A DNA stretch of 64,000 bases from Diaporthe sp. PMI_573 (Eukaryota > Ascomycota > Sordariomycetes > Diaporthales > Diaporthaceae), in contig JAJTUP010000014.1 of assembly GCA_021399435.1 (NCBI GenBank), forward strand, positions 124,001 to 188,000. The letters are read 5' to 3'. Of the stretch, positions 10,468 through 23,100 are shown in pieces. Made by a program: the position numbers and the translations under genes. The notes below the pieces were generated by a model, which saw only the letters and a program-made list of their open reading frames with translations, did not search any database and was not told the origin of the DNA. Positions within the stretch are counted from its first letter, which is position 1. The number at the start of each line of letters is the position of its first letter.

Positions 10468-12311
10468 TTACACCCCAGAATCAATGTAAGGCTGAACAAC
10501 ACCATTATCAGCGGCATAGCTATTCCATTTGGTACAAGTCGAGGCGAGTGTATCGTGATCGTAGGATATTTCCGATTCACGCTCAAGTAACTGCACATCG
10601 AAGCCCGCAGAGGAGTGCCAGGCAATGTGACAGTGCATGAGCCAGGCCTGTGCAATTAAAAAAGTCAGTGAGAGTCTAGAAATGATTGGTAGCCAAAGTA
10701 GAGCTTACACCAGGGTTGTCTGTCTTGATGGCAATGACCATATAGCCAGCCGATGGCAACATGGCTGAGTCTCTGCGCGGCGCATTTACCAGCGTCAAAT
10801 TTCCAGTCTGAGTCTCGTCGAATTCGCCAAAGCCAGTCCCAAGCACCCAAAAGTCGTGTCCGTGGAGGTGCATCGGGTGGTCCGTGACAAATGGAGAGTT
10901 CACGACCAGGTACACCCACTTGTCCGCTTCTGGTAGCTTGATAACCTCTTGCGCGTTGGTCCACGTGTCATTGCCCTCGGCGACTTGCAGCAGCGTGGGA
11001 TTCTCCCATTTGGTTCGGAAGACGGTCGAATTGAAAGCCCACATGGTGGTGTCATTGATTGTCTGCATGCCAAGGGCGTTTGTGCTGATCTCGTCGCTTG
11101 CGGATGCATCGATTGCCAGATATGGCACGAGGTTTGAAGCAGCCTCGTCCAGGCAAGAATCTGTGTATGAATAGGCAGATGTGGTCGGGTCGCCGGTGGA
11201 CGAGCTATCGTACCGGATGATACCCTTGATGTTGTCGGCGGCATCATTGCTGGAACAGGATGTTTGTGTAATGGAGCGTAGCCAGAAGTCGCCACTGGTC
11301 AGGTCCTTTGCGGTAACAACGATATCATACCGCTCGCCCATACCGACACTCAAAGTTGTCGTGTTATAAGGCACAATGGGGACCAGATCGTTTGCTATAA
11401 CTTCCAGTGTGTGGTTATCGATCATAAAACGGAAGTGATTGTCTGCTGCCGCATTCACTAAGCGGATACGATATCGAGTCCCGGCCTCGAAGCTGGTCTC
11501 GAATCTGGACCCCAGTGTGTCATTGTACGTATTCGTGCCGTTGATGAGGCCGTTTTGAGGAGTTGCAGGTCCCGTTGTGGCGGCCTGATAGAGTATCGAG
11601 TCGGCAGTTTCCTGTTTGACGATTAATATGAGGAAGTCAAAGAGTAGGGATTACACCCACATGGTACCAGTCGTTCAGGAAGATATGACCAAGATCAACA
11701 TCGTAATTCGCACTTGCGGGCCCATTGATCAGGATTCCACCAAACACCCCGTCCCATGTTTGGACGTAGAAGTGAGAATGATACCAGCTAGTGCCATACT
11801 GGACGGCACGCCATGTATAGGTCAGAGAATCACCGGGAGCTATGGGACACTGAGTGATACCAGACGTGCCGTCCATCTGGTTTGTCCCATTTTGGCGGAT
11901 CCCGTGGAAATGAAGACCCGTGCCGTTGTTTTGAAGAGAGTTGGTCACATGAACGACTGTTATCCTTCAGCATTAGTTCACGATGCAATCCTCGGGATGT
12001 CCTTTGAACTTGCCAACGGTATCCCCCCAATCCGCTATGATTGTGGGACCGGGATAAGACCCATTCACGAGTTGAACAGGTATTTCAACCCCATCTGGAG
12101 CGGCTGTAGTGTTCTCGATACTGAACCAATACTCCCTAACCACACCTGTGTCGGGCACCTCGTCGTAGTAGTTTGTAGAAAGGTCGTAACCCTCATTCCA
12201 GCACGATCTGTCAGAAGCACTATTCACACATGCCGTGGCTCTTGGTCCCAACGCGGCACTAAACGCTCGCGATACACCAACTAGCAACAAAAGAAGGGAG
12301 TATGAACCCAT
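10468..12311 (-). CDS. Secreted laccase (multicopper oxidase, ascomycete type)
   Basis: It oxidises phenols by one electron and reduces oxygen to water, outside the cell. Four exons are inferred (12311-12014, 11956-11661, 11611-10709, 10647-10468), giving 558 aa. The protein starts with a hydrophobic signal peptide (MGSYSLLLLLVGVSRAFSAA). All four copper signatures are present: HFHG, WYHSHF, HPMHLHGHDFW and HCHIAWHSSAGF. It ends in Asp-Ser-Gly-Val, the C-terminal plug known from ascomycete laccases. The residue ten positions after the type-1 copper Cys is Phe, where ascomycete enzymes usually have Leu. The first intron (11957-12013) only keeps frame if it uses a GC donor (GCAAGT). I chose ATG 12311 because it begins the signal peptide; an ATG further upstream would place a hydrophilic tail before it. 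Likely role: oxidation or dimerisation of the polyketide phenol. Confidence 0.92.
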
Positions 12312-13024
12312 AATTATCCTTGTTGCCGCTTTTGAGGTGTGGTTAACTTGGTTGGGACGATTGAATTCGAGATATAAATGAGCGACGGCAGGAATTGTTC
12401 TTTGCGAAATCACGAGCGTCCCATACCTAGCATCTGAGAAAAAACTTATTCTAGTTACTGATTTTCATGATTATTACCGACTCGGACAGGATCTCAAGGT
12501 GCCCAAGTACTTCCCCATGACACAAACAAGCAGGCCTACACAGTGCCTCAAAGCTGGGCTCGCACCCTTATCTCAGAGCAATTCTCCCGACAAATCACCG
12601 AGGCATGCGCGATTAAAGGAGAGGCTTCATGTGCACATGCATTTTCTATCTTGGGTTACAATGAGGTTGCACTGCTGACAAAGAGGAGACGACTTCAGCT
12701 GACGCATTCTGGAAGGCCCGAGCGAACGATACGGTACATCTTCTTGTACCTTGCAGTGGTTCATCCAATTTTATGCGTAACGCGTGTTCCGCATCCGCGG
12801 TCGGCACTGTCCAACTTGTAATGCCAAAGCAGAAAAGTGAACAGTATATCGAGCCCACGCGAAATTCTCCCAAACTCCATGCGCATCTGTATTCTTGACC
12901 ATTATCGCTGGATTAATCATCTGCGCTCCGGTTCTGCACTCTCACTTCGTCGTTCACTTGCTGTACATTATCCATTTTCAAGAGCACCACACCTGTTCTC
13001 CGAAGTACATGCCACGCGATCGAG
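12312..13024. other. Divergent promoter region, laccase / small secreted protein
   Basis: 713 bases lie between two divergently transcribed genes, so it probably holds both promoters. The minus-strand sequence near 12372-12377 offers a TATA-like stretch about 60 bases upstream of the laccase start. No gene is seen. Confidence 0.45.
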
Positions 13025-13655
13025 ATGCTGTATCGCGGCCCTTTCTACCTTCTCTCGGTGCCATTGACAGCGGTGTCTGCCTTTACAACATCAGCTAACA
13101 AGATGGGGAAGCGTGATATTGAGTACAATACCACTCTTTATGCGTATGGGTCGGACTCAACAGCGGTTCCAATTGCATATGGCCTCATCGATGGTTCGTA
13201 TTTGCCATGGCCAGGCCAATCCACTCAAATCGCTAGTCCTAATCTTCTCTTTTTTTTTACTCTTAGGCCTCCTCTACATCACCGAGACTCCGGACGACAG
13301 TTCCGCCAACCTCACGTCAATAACCTGGGACGTGCCGTTTGTTAGCGACGAAAACTGGATCGTCAACGCCACATTGCCGAACGGCACCGAGTTGGGTTCT
13401 CTGTACATTAGATCCGACCAGGACAATGCCGTTGGCGTCCTACCGATGACCAGAGACTCCGATATTGATGACACCTTTACTGGCTTCGCCCGGTTCGCTT
13501 GGCAACTAGTGTACAATAACAACACTCTGCTGGACTCTAAGTTCTGGGCGGAGCCAACGGACACTGATGGCATCTTCGCACTGGTGTGGAGCTCAAGTGG
13601 AGATCTTCAGGATGGTAGTTACGATGTGGTAGTAGAAGTGGTCGCGGACTCCTGA
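13025..13655 (+). CDS. Small secreted protein of unknown function
   Basis: Two exons (13025-13193, 13267-13655) with a 73-bp intron give 185 aa. The N-terminus is a plausible signal peptide (MLYRGPFYLLSVPLTAVSAF), followed by KR as a possible processing site. Several N-glycosylation sequons are present (NTT, NLT, NAT, NNT). There is no cysteine-rich pattern and no catalytic motif. I do not recognise the family. It lies between the laccase and tyrosinase genes, all three predicted secreted, so a shared extracellular role (an accessory or guiding protein for phenol oxidation) is possible but is inference. The small size and beta-strand-like alternation would suit a binding protein. Confidence 0.75.
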
Positions 13656-15622
13656 TCTCACGGGCGGGTAAAGGGATTCACACAAACTGAATTAAGAAAA
13701 CACTAATATAACGCTCATTAACATATTCACTTCATTTCTTTTATATACAGTCTCATAATCTTCAGCACGGTGATGAGAAAGTAACTGGCAAAGGCGGTCT
13801 CACGGAGGCCGACGGAGGCGCAACCCCTTTTGCTCACAACGAGCCTCAATGAGAGACATCATGTCCAGCTGTGGCAATAGTCGCATGACGATAAGTGCTC
13901 ATCGATTGAGGCCGGCAGCGAACATGACTTTTTCATCTTCACCAAATTAAAAAATGCGAATCTTCGTGGACTTCCCCGCCCCCCGGAAGACGCGGGCCTC
14001 GCCGAAGATACTCTCGATTCTCTTGACAGCTAAGAAGTTGTAGTCGTTTAAAAGGCACTGCCTCTTCTGGAACAAGCTTCCTCTTGCATGCCGTCTTTCG
14101 CTTGGTCGCAGGAAGGGCAACTCTGGGCTTCTGGATTTGACGAAAGTACCCGCCCGCGCGGGCGTGGCTGCCGCGTGTTTCCATGAGTAACAGCTAGAAT
14201 AGACCCTGTCATCGTATGTATGCACATCCGACACACAGCACCTACCATCATGTCGTTGCCTGCGGCAGAGCGGCTCTTATCTTCCCGTGCCTTGTTATTT
14301 CCAGTAGTTCCCGTGCTTGGCGTAGTGCTTGAAATGGATCCTTGTAATTATGGGAAGGGTTCACCCACCAATTTCGCGGTGATGATCTAGGATCATGCCG
14401 AGTTGATTGGAATAGATTGCGCAGGGCCGCGCCTCCCACCTCCCTGAATAACGCGGGGAAAGACCCACCCCCTTTTCCTAGGGTGCTCTGAGGAGATCCT
14501 TTTGGAACTACGGATTGAGCTCGAACTCTTGTCATGAAGCATTGCTTATGGGAAACGCAAGGCGCACATTGTCTAGCGCGAATAAAATCTGTTGACGATC
14601 CCGGACCGTACTCAACCAAAACGACAAATCTCGAGCCCGTGGCCATCGGTCAACACTATAGATCCTCTGCTCCTAAAGTACTATAAAAAAGTCGACTTGC
14701 TTTTTCAAAGGACCGGGGAAGTCTACTGCCGAGGGTTGAGGCTATATCTCAAACAAGAGTGTATCCTGTTGTCTGCATTGAAGACACGGAAGGCCCGATT
14801 CTGAGACGGGACTGGATTGCTTGGGAATGTCTAAATGCAGTGTAAACCCCAGTGGTGGTTGCAATGTCAGCGCTCCTCGTTACACGACCTTCTTAGCTTT
14901 GTTTCTGGCTTCTCGTCAAGTCTTTGCACGCACAAAAAAGGTACGAAATCTTGGTGTGGGCACCGTTCGTGTTTAAGCGCAGCTATCCTTGTTGCCGGCA
15001 CGACGGATACTGCCTGTGCGGTGTCGCCATTCAAAAGATTATACACATGCATAGTACGTTGCAGTATTCTGTGGAGCACATATCTAATAGTACGCGGCCT
15101 GTCCCCACTAGACGCGCTCTCCATGCTGTGCAACCCCGAGTGATCGGGAAGTGGGAAGAAAGCCAGTTATACACATTCGAAAGGGTTGCTGGCAGGGGTC
15201 TGCTGGTGCTTACATGCAGGTTCGCCCGAAGAACAGCATGGCATACCGGGCGGAGACAACCAACTGTCGATCGTAACTCTGGAAGTCCGTGCTGAAATGA
15301 CCACAGCCTCCTGTGCACACGGCTTGCAGATTTCGCAACGCCCTGTCCACTCAATACAGAAGGGGATATCTCATATGTCACCTCTCGTTCTGCAAGATAG
15401 TCAATGTGTGGATGATTACGACGACTCGCCGAGCACTTGCAGATGACCAGAGTTGTGGATTCTCACGGTGAAATGCCCGTGCCTGTTGATCACCAGTCGC
15501 CAAGAGCTTGAGCCACCCTCAAGAAGGTCTATTTAACATTGTCTTGTCGTGGAATACTTGGGTGAGATGGAGCAAGATACTGCCCAAAAAGTACACTCAG
15601 GTAATCCTCAGTCCATGTCATC
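13656..15622. other. Intergenic between small secreted protein and tyrosinase
   Basis: Nearly 2 kb with only short unconvincing frames. The frames at 13939-14251 overlap one another on the minus strand and show no family motif. The last 300 bases probably include the tyrosinase promoter. Confidence 0.55.
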
Positions 15623-16924
15623 ATGCTCGCATTTTGCCTCACTCTTTTGTTCTTCGGTTATGTCTCTGCCGTTTTGATGGCAAAAGGATATGATCCTGCA
15701 TCAACGGACCAGACTGATGCTCTAGCCGTGACAGCTCTCGCTCAATTGAGAGCATATTTGGCCTCTTCATCTAATCAGACTTGTACCGTTGAGAATGCTG
15801 CCAAACGGAAGGAGTGGTACGTGCTTTCAACCGGAGACAAATTCCCCATGTAAATATTGAAACGTGACGTTTTCCTAGGGGCGACCTATCCGTGAGCGAG
15901 CGTGTCAACTACACCAGTGCAGTAAACTGCCTGATGTCCCTGCCCTCTCTTTACAACAACACCGAGTACCCTGGTGCCAAGAGCCGTTACGACGACTTTA
16001 ACATCCCTCACATAGCTCAGACGCTCACGGTCCACTTCACAGCCAATTTCCTCTCCTTTCACAGGTACTTTGTCTGGACCTTCGAGCGGGCGCTGCGTGA
16101 TGAGTGTGGGTACGCGGGTTACCAACCGTACTGGAACTGGGGCAAGTGGGCAGACGGCCCCGTCAACTCGCCCCTCTTCGACGGCGGCGAAGGTAGCATC
16201 AGCGGCAATGGTGAGTACGAGCCACACAACTTCACTGATGGGCTCAAGGACGGAGACATCGCGGACTTGATTCCTCCCGGAAGTGGCGGAGGCTGCGTCA
16301 AGACAGGGCCCTTTGCCAACTACACAGTTAACCTGGGCCCCATCTCGCCCACGCTTGCCGAGCCTGAGGTGATCGCCGTGAACTCCACGTACGACTACAA
16401 CCCACGGTGCATGAAGCGTGATATCAGCTCGTGGGTGTCATCGCGCTGGACGACGGAGCAGAATGTCACCGACCTGCTCACCCAATGGGACAACATCATC
16501 GACTTCCAGGACAACATGCAGGCCACCAACATGACTGGGAATTTCGGCGTTCACGGTGGCGGCCACTTCACCTTTCAGGGCGATCCAGCTGGGGTAATTC
16601 CCCCCCAAGATGACTTCCCAGTCGGGCGTGGAAGGAACAGTTCTAACATTGCCATAGGACATCTATAGTGCTCCCGGAGATCCAGCATTCTGGCTGCACC
16701 ACGGTCAGATTGACCGTGTGTGGTGGATCTGGCAGAACCTAGACCCAGAGAGCAGGACGAGTGCGTTTGGTGGCACCATAACCTCCAAGAACGAGCCACC
16801 GAGCCGCAATGGGACTCTCCATGATACGATTGACGTTGGAGTGAATGGTGACATAATGGAGATTGCTCTGGCAATGTCATCTGTTGGCATGACCGGCGGT
16901 CCGTTCTGCTATGTCTACGTCTAA
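15623..16924 (+). CDS. Secreted tyrosinase-like type-3 copper oxidase
   Basis: It hydroxylates monophenols and/or oxidises o-diphenols to o-quinones with a binuclear copper site. Three exons (15623-15816, 15879-16593, 16658-16924) give 391 aa. The signal peptide is MLAFCLTLLFFGYVSA. The CuA region shows HFTANFLSFHRYFVWTFE after an earlier His. The CuB region shows GVHGGGHF and DPAFWLHHGQIDRVWW, with the FWLHH pair intact; the 64-bp intron (16594-16657) lies between these two. The protein ends soon after CuB, so it lacks the long C-terminal lid domain of mushroom-type tyrosinases and would not need cleavage to become active. There are many N-glycosylation sequons. In this cluster it most likely acts on the exported polyketide phenol together with the laccase; o-methoxy or catechol substrates are a guess. 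Confidence 0.92.
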
Positions 16925-17375
16925 TGTACAAATTGATGACAGACGCCCCTTTGTTGCACGTGCTTTAGGAAATTTACAAGGAACGCTCATTTTCTCTTGT
17001 TTAATCAAGTATTGATATTTATGCGTCATTGTGCAGAGAGGGAATCGGTACGCAATTTGAAGTTTGTGGCAGTTTCTACTTCCTGTGTCCATGATAGGAA
17101 TGCCAGTGGACCATAATCGCTTTCAATGGATGATCAATGCATTTATGTTTGAAATCTCCAAAAGCCTGCCTTTGCCTGTTCAAGTGCCAACTATCATGAG
17201 TTGACACCGAATTTCAAAGCTCGGAAAACGGCAGAACATCGTCTGAGAACCAAAAACTAACAGGGCCACCAGAGACCAGTGATTCTTACAATGTCAGTAA
17301 TGGCAAAACTTAGAGAAGAGTGAAGTTATTTTCATTCAATACGGCACTACAGAGCTCGGACGCAAATGAATAGCA
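16925..17375. other. Intergenic, convergent 3' ends of tyrosinase and O-methyltransferase
   Basis: 451 AT-rich bases between two convergent stop codons. No gene or structured terminator is seen. Confidence 0.6.
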
Positions 17376-18856
17376 TCATGCCTGCTTTAGACGACACTCC
17401 ATAATCGAAGGGTCCGTGTCTGGCCGGGTCCACACTTTGACAATCTCCAACCCACAACTATCCATCAAAGCGCTCCACTGACTGAGCGATCTCTCCATTC
17501 CAGAATGATAGAGCATCATCAGGATGTCATGGGAGCTGCACTTTATATCGACCCCGACATCAGGCAACACATATTCCTCAATCAGGACCTTACTGTCCTG
17601 ATTCATTACCTCCACGGTGTTGGACAGAAAGGTGCGGATGCTTTCATCGTCCCAGTTATGCAGGATCCATCGCCAAAAGTATGCCTTGGCACCTTTGACT
17701 GGTTGGGGTGTGAAGAAATCGTAAGACTGTAGCTCAATGTCCGCCATGGACGCTTCGTCCACAGCCGCAATGGTTTCTGGCAATTCCTGCAAGATGAGAC
17801 GCCCGGGCAAATTGGGATGGGCCTGGCGGAATTCAAGAATGTCTGCGCCGCGGTTGCCGCCAACGTCTACCAGCAAGACATCGTCAGGACCGCTGCTGCA
17901 TGCCTGCCCGAGTTCATCCCCAAAGGGGTAGATATGAAACCAAGGGATGTTGACGGCGCGGTTTTCAACCATGAGTCTGTGGTGAATCAATACGTGTTGT
18001 GAAGACTGAAGGACTATCGCAGCGCATTACGTACGTGTCAAACCATTGCTTATGCTCCGGGCTGTCCCTGAAGTACTCCCACATCATCTTGCCGCCGAAT
18101 GCATACTGCGTTGGATCAATTTCCTTCGGCCGGCGTGGGAACTGCTTGAACCCATGCTCTCGCATATAAGGCACAATCCTGGCCGCTATCGGGAACAGCA
18201 GCTCGTTTTCGATCTTGACGCCTGCCTGGCCATGCAGGCTCGCAGCTATCTTGCTGAGATCGTTTGCCTTGTACGTATTCCGACCAGTCTCGTCACAGAT
18301 GCCTGCACCGGTCAAGACGCGCATGATGCGAACTGCAAGTTGGGGTCAGCAAGGGACCGGGGCTCTCAGACCATTGCAAGCGACGTACTGATAAGTAGCT
18401 CGTCAGAGCCAGTTCTCCTGGCCACCTCTGCAGCAGTGATTGGATCGCTTTGTTCGTTGATGCCGGGCAACAGGCCCATCTCTTGCGCCATGACCAAGCA
18501 CACGCTTTTCAGCGGCTGCATCGACTCATTTCATTAGCCTGGCTCATGTCGTCTTGCGCACACACGAGGTCACCTCCTGGAAATCTCAAGGGGCTAAGAG
18601 TCAAAAAAAAAGAATGAAAAGATTTACTTGCCTGCCACAACTGAGTGCCCCAGTAGTCGGCGGGACCCATTCCAGCTATCTGGACCTCCTGCGTCGATCT
18701 TCTGATCCGCTCTCCTGCGCCGGGCTCCCCCATGATGCGAGCTTCGACAGCATCGGACACTTCGACAGCAAGCTGTCTCAATTCTCTGGCCTGCGTTTTA
18801 TCCATCTGATACTGAACAGCGCTACCTACATCACTTCTGTGCTGGCCCATATTCAA
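17376..18856 (-). CDS. SAM-dependent O-methyltransferase, class II fungal type
   Basis: It transfers a methyl group from S-adenosylmethionine to a hydroxyl of an aromatic polyketide, in the cytosol. Four exons (18856-18632, 18515-18389, 18332-18035, 17976-17376) give 416 aa, the usual length for the sterigmatocystin/aflatoxin-type family. The N-terminal half (dimerisation and winged helix, ending near LLIIRIMRVLTGAGIC) precedes the SAM site VDVGGNRG and the catalytic His in WILHNWDDE. The first intron (18516-18631, 116 bp) keeps frame only with a GC donor (GCAAGT), the second such case in the cluster; this boundary is the least certain part of the model. ATG 18856 is the first Met of the frame, and ATG 18850 is equally possible. 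It lies between tyrosinase and the PKS and is divergent from the PKS. Confidence 0.88.
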
Positions 18857-20184
18857 TGATATGTGGGTTTTAGTTCAACGGTGATTAGGTTGGTCGTCAG
18901 GAGTCCTTCTTTGAAAGCACGAGAGTGAATATAGAGACCCGAGCGGAGCCAAAAGGTTCTTCAGACGTCTCCGTCACGGAACAATTGGATCTCTGGCGAT
19001 GCTGCAGAGGATGGGAAGCATAGACGCTGGAAGGAAATGCACATCGGCGAATCAGTTGCTCAAATGTACGCTAGGACGGCTGACACACACTTCAATCCCA
19101 CATGAACTCCGTTTCGAGGATCTTCACCGAAAACATCATTGCGAGACTTCATGACGCGTCTCCTGGCTGTGGTCGGGCACTTCTTCTTCTTCCTTCCCGA
19201 CTAGGAATAACTCCTCAAGGTAACCATCGAAGTCATGGACACGTAATGAGTATTCGGGTGTCTGCATATGCAGTTCTCGTTCACTGATTATCGGAAATTT
19301 CCTCGGAGCGATCGACGACTTGATCCGTGCGGCAGACAAGCTATCTTGGCTGCTTAAGACTGGTATCCACTTCTGATATCTGTTTAAGAACTTCCACATT
19401 TGGAGGACGTCTTACACGCGTTGGTATACGCATACTTGTGCGTGTGATGTTATGAAGGTGTGGTGGTATGCAGCGCCGCAGCACAAGTGGGTCAGACCCA
19501 CCGCCGTGAGGGTACTGTACATACTGTGTACTCCGGCAGGGCAAAGGACACAGACGGCACGGGCCACATCTAGACTAATCAATAGCCGACTAGGATTCCC
19601 AAAAGAGATACATACGATACTAAAGTGGGTTCTGATAGGGTATCAGATTGCGATGTAATTGACGACATAGGACATGCGCACGCGATTGAGGACTTGGTCA
19701 AGAGAGGTGTGTCAGATATCATCTTACGACAGGATTACGACTGACTTGCTGCACGACCGAAACAAGGTCGTCCGAGCCACGATAGACGGGTTGTGGGAGA
19801 CGGATTCTGGCACGTGCTGGACTATGCACTGACGCCGAAGATTTCCAAAAATCGAAATCAAGCTTATCAATATGACGCGTCTTTTGATATCCCAAGTGTC
19901 GGGCTTCACTCTACCGCATAGACAATGCTTTGATATGTGTTGGGCTGAGCGGCTCGAGGCTACGAGTCCTTCTACGATGGGGGGTACCAAGTATACTTTG
20001 GACCACCTTGGAAGATGACCAATCAAACCGGATTGATTTCGCCATTGAGAGGATAGGATCTGTGATCTTTAGCCTTGACCCTATAAGTGCAGTCGCTTCT
20101 ATTCAAAAGTCAAACCAGGGACCCCGATGGCATCGGGACTCATTGCCAGCCTCACCCTTCAGTCTCCCTTATCAATGTGACACC
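18857..20184. other. Divergent promoter region, O-methyltransferase / NR-PKS
   Basis: 1.3 kb separate the two divergent starts, so it probably carries regulatory sites for both genes. The direct reading shows no gene. The PKS frame is open back to 19930 but has no ATG there that adds family-like sequence. Confidence 0.5.
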
Positions 20185-23100
20185 ATGGCAAAGATACCAG
20201 TATTTGGAGGTCTTGGGTCAGACATTCTTTTCAGTAACACCACGCGCAATCAGGCACTTCAAGATATTCGCTCCCCCGAGGCACAACTTCTAGCGGAGGC
20301 CTGCCGTAAGGTTTTCTGCGAGGAGGTCCACCTGGCATCGTCCCAGACTGATGCCGTCGCTATAATCGAACTGAACGACTTTGAACGGCCGCAAGATATC
20401 ATACAGCCATGCCAGCGCTATCACCATCATCCTGTTGTACAGCACGCGACTCTGTCTCTGATCCAGTTGCTCAGATACCAGAGCCATGGCGTGGCAAGCC
20501 CTCGCTCCATCACACAGACAACAGTCGCAGTTTCAGGCTTTTGTGCCGGCTTGTTCACGGCTGCAGCAGTAGCCACCTCCCAAAGCCCAATGCAATACCT
20601 CGCACGAGCTGAACAATGCTTCCGTGCCGCCGTCATTCTCGGCATAGTATGTGAGCAGGCACGAAGGAAGATCAATCTCTTCCGGACTCGTGGACCCTGG
20701 AGTTTAGTTGTCGGCAACATCGAAGCGGAGGATATGTTACAGCTTATCGCCAAATACTCTGCGTCCAAAGTAAGTGATGAAGGGGTACCACTTTGTTCCC
20801 GCTAGCCGTCTGACTGGATTTGAGCAGAGCCAACGCGTGCCCATCTACGTGAGCTCGTTGAACACGAAGACCGTTGTTACCATCAGCGGTGAAGGAGACA
20901 ACTTGAGCGAATTTGCCAGATCTGAACTTCCAGAAAAGTGTCGCGTGGTACCTACCAATATCTTCACTCTCTATCATAATAACCATCTACAAGAGTATAA
21001 GTGCCAGCTTTTGAATGAGTTTGAGGAGCGTCAGCTTGCGTTTCCTACACAACGAGACCTTGTTGTGCCGATAATATCGACCATTGATGGATCGCTGATC
21101 CGATCTTCGAAGGGCAGTTCCCCGACAGACCTGTTGAGCCAAATTCTGGATATGATCCTGATTGAATGCACCAATTGGGTCTCTGTGGAAGACACAATTG
21201 TTTCATTTCCTCACGACGGGCGTTCGCAGGACTGCGGGTTCTTGAGTGTCTGCAACTATGGGCCCAACAATGGCGCACTCACCAGGGCAAACGAGGTTCC
21301 TGAGCATGTCAAAGTCATGGACGTATCGTTTGAATCATGCACTCTGCAACCGTCGCAAGAAAACGATATTGCTGTCGTCGGCATGGCCTTGGATCTGCCC
21401 GGAGCCACAGACCCGGAAGCATTGTGGAGAAATCTAATGGGTGGGGTGAATAGTTGTTCTGAGGTAAGCTTGGTCGACCAGGAGCCAAAGGTTGACTAAC
21501 CTGACGAAGATTATAGATACCTTCAGACCGCTTCCACTTGGAGGATTATTACTACGACAGTGAACACAAACCAGTCAGCAAGGGGCGATCCATGGGGACG
21601 CGATTCGGTAACTTCATGAACGACCCCTTTTCCTTCGACAACGAGGTCTTTGATATTTCACCCAGGGAAGCCTCGTCCATGGACCCGCAGCAGCGCGTGA
21701 TGCTCACAACAGTACACCGTGCCTTGGAAAACGCAGGATATGTTCCAGACAGCACTCCGTCTTTCACGAAGGAGACTTTCGGCTGCTTCATCGGGAACGC
21801 GACCCTGGACTACGTTGACAACCTGAGGGACGATATCGACGTCTACTACAGTCCAGGGACTCTGAAAGCCTTTTTGAGTGGCAGAATATCGTACGCTTTC
21901 AGGTGGTCGGGACCAAGCATCACCTTGGACACAGCCTGCTCCTCATCCCTTGTCGCCATCCATCAAGCCGCCCGCGCGCTCGCAACTGGTGAGTGTCGAG
22001 CCGCGGTAGCTGGGGGCGTCAACGTGATAAGCAGTCCAGATATGTACCTGGGACTTGATCGAGCTCATTTTCTCAGCCCGACAGGACAATGCAAAGCCTT
22101 CGACAAAGCTGCTGATGGATACTGTCGCAGCGAAGGCTGTGCGGCCGTCGTCTTGAAAAGGCTTAGCGATGCTGTCAACGAGAATGACAAGATCCTCGGC
22201 GTCATCAAGGGGGTCGCGGTCAACCAGTCTGGGCTGGCGTCTTCAATTACGCACCCACACGCGCCGACCCAAGAGAAACTTTTCAAGAAGGTGCTCTCCA
22301 AGACGGGCATGCGGCATGAAGACGTCTCCGTGGTGGAAGCACACGGCACCGGGACACCGGCTGGGGATCCGAACGAGGTCAGAGGCATCCGCAATGTGTT
22401 CTGCAAGGGTCGCGGTCTGGACAACCCACTTCATATCATGTCCATCAAGGCAAACATTGGGCATTGCGAAGCTGCCAGCGGCGTTGCTTCGTTGGTTAAG
22501 CTGCTGCTCATGCTAAAGCATAAGCGAATACCACCACAACCGTTGCTGAAAGAGCTGAACCCTGCTATTGAGGACCTTGCCGCAGACGGGACAATAATCA
22601 GCAGACAGCCAGTGGAATGGAGGTCCCGACCGGGGAAGAGAAGGACTGCTCTTCTGAACAATTTCGGCGCAGCAGGTTCAAATGCAGCGCTGCTGTTACA
22701 GGAACATCAAAATGATACCTGCAAGAAACAGCCTAGGCTTGGGAGCGCTACAACCCATGTTTTTGGCTGCTCCGCAAGGAATACGAAATTGCTTGAGAAG
22801 TTGAGAGAATCCCTCATATCGTATTTCACGGCAAACCAAGACGACCTAACGCTTGCTGATGTCTGCTACACGACCACCGCCCGCCGGAGCCTTCACAGCT
22901 TCCGACTGTCAACGACGGCCTCGTCTATAGAGGCTCTGGTCACAAACCTGAAGGACGCGCAAATTGTGGAGGCCCCAGACATCCCCCGTGGCACAGTCTT
23001 CCTCTTCAGTGGCCAAGGCTCGCAGTACATGGGGATGGGCAGCAAATTGATGGATCTCTGCCCAAAGTTCAGGTCAATCGTCCACCGTGGCCATCAACTA

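Noticed and set aside
11616..12284. 222-codon plus-strand frame
   Set aside because: Antisense shadow of laccase exons, which carry clear copper motifs.
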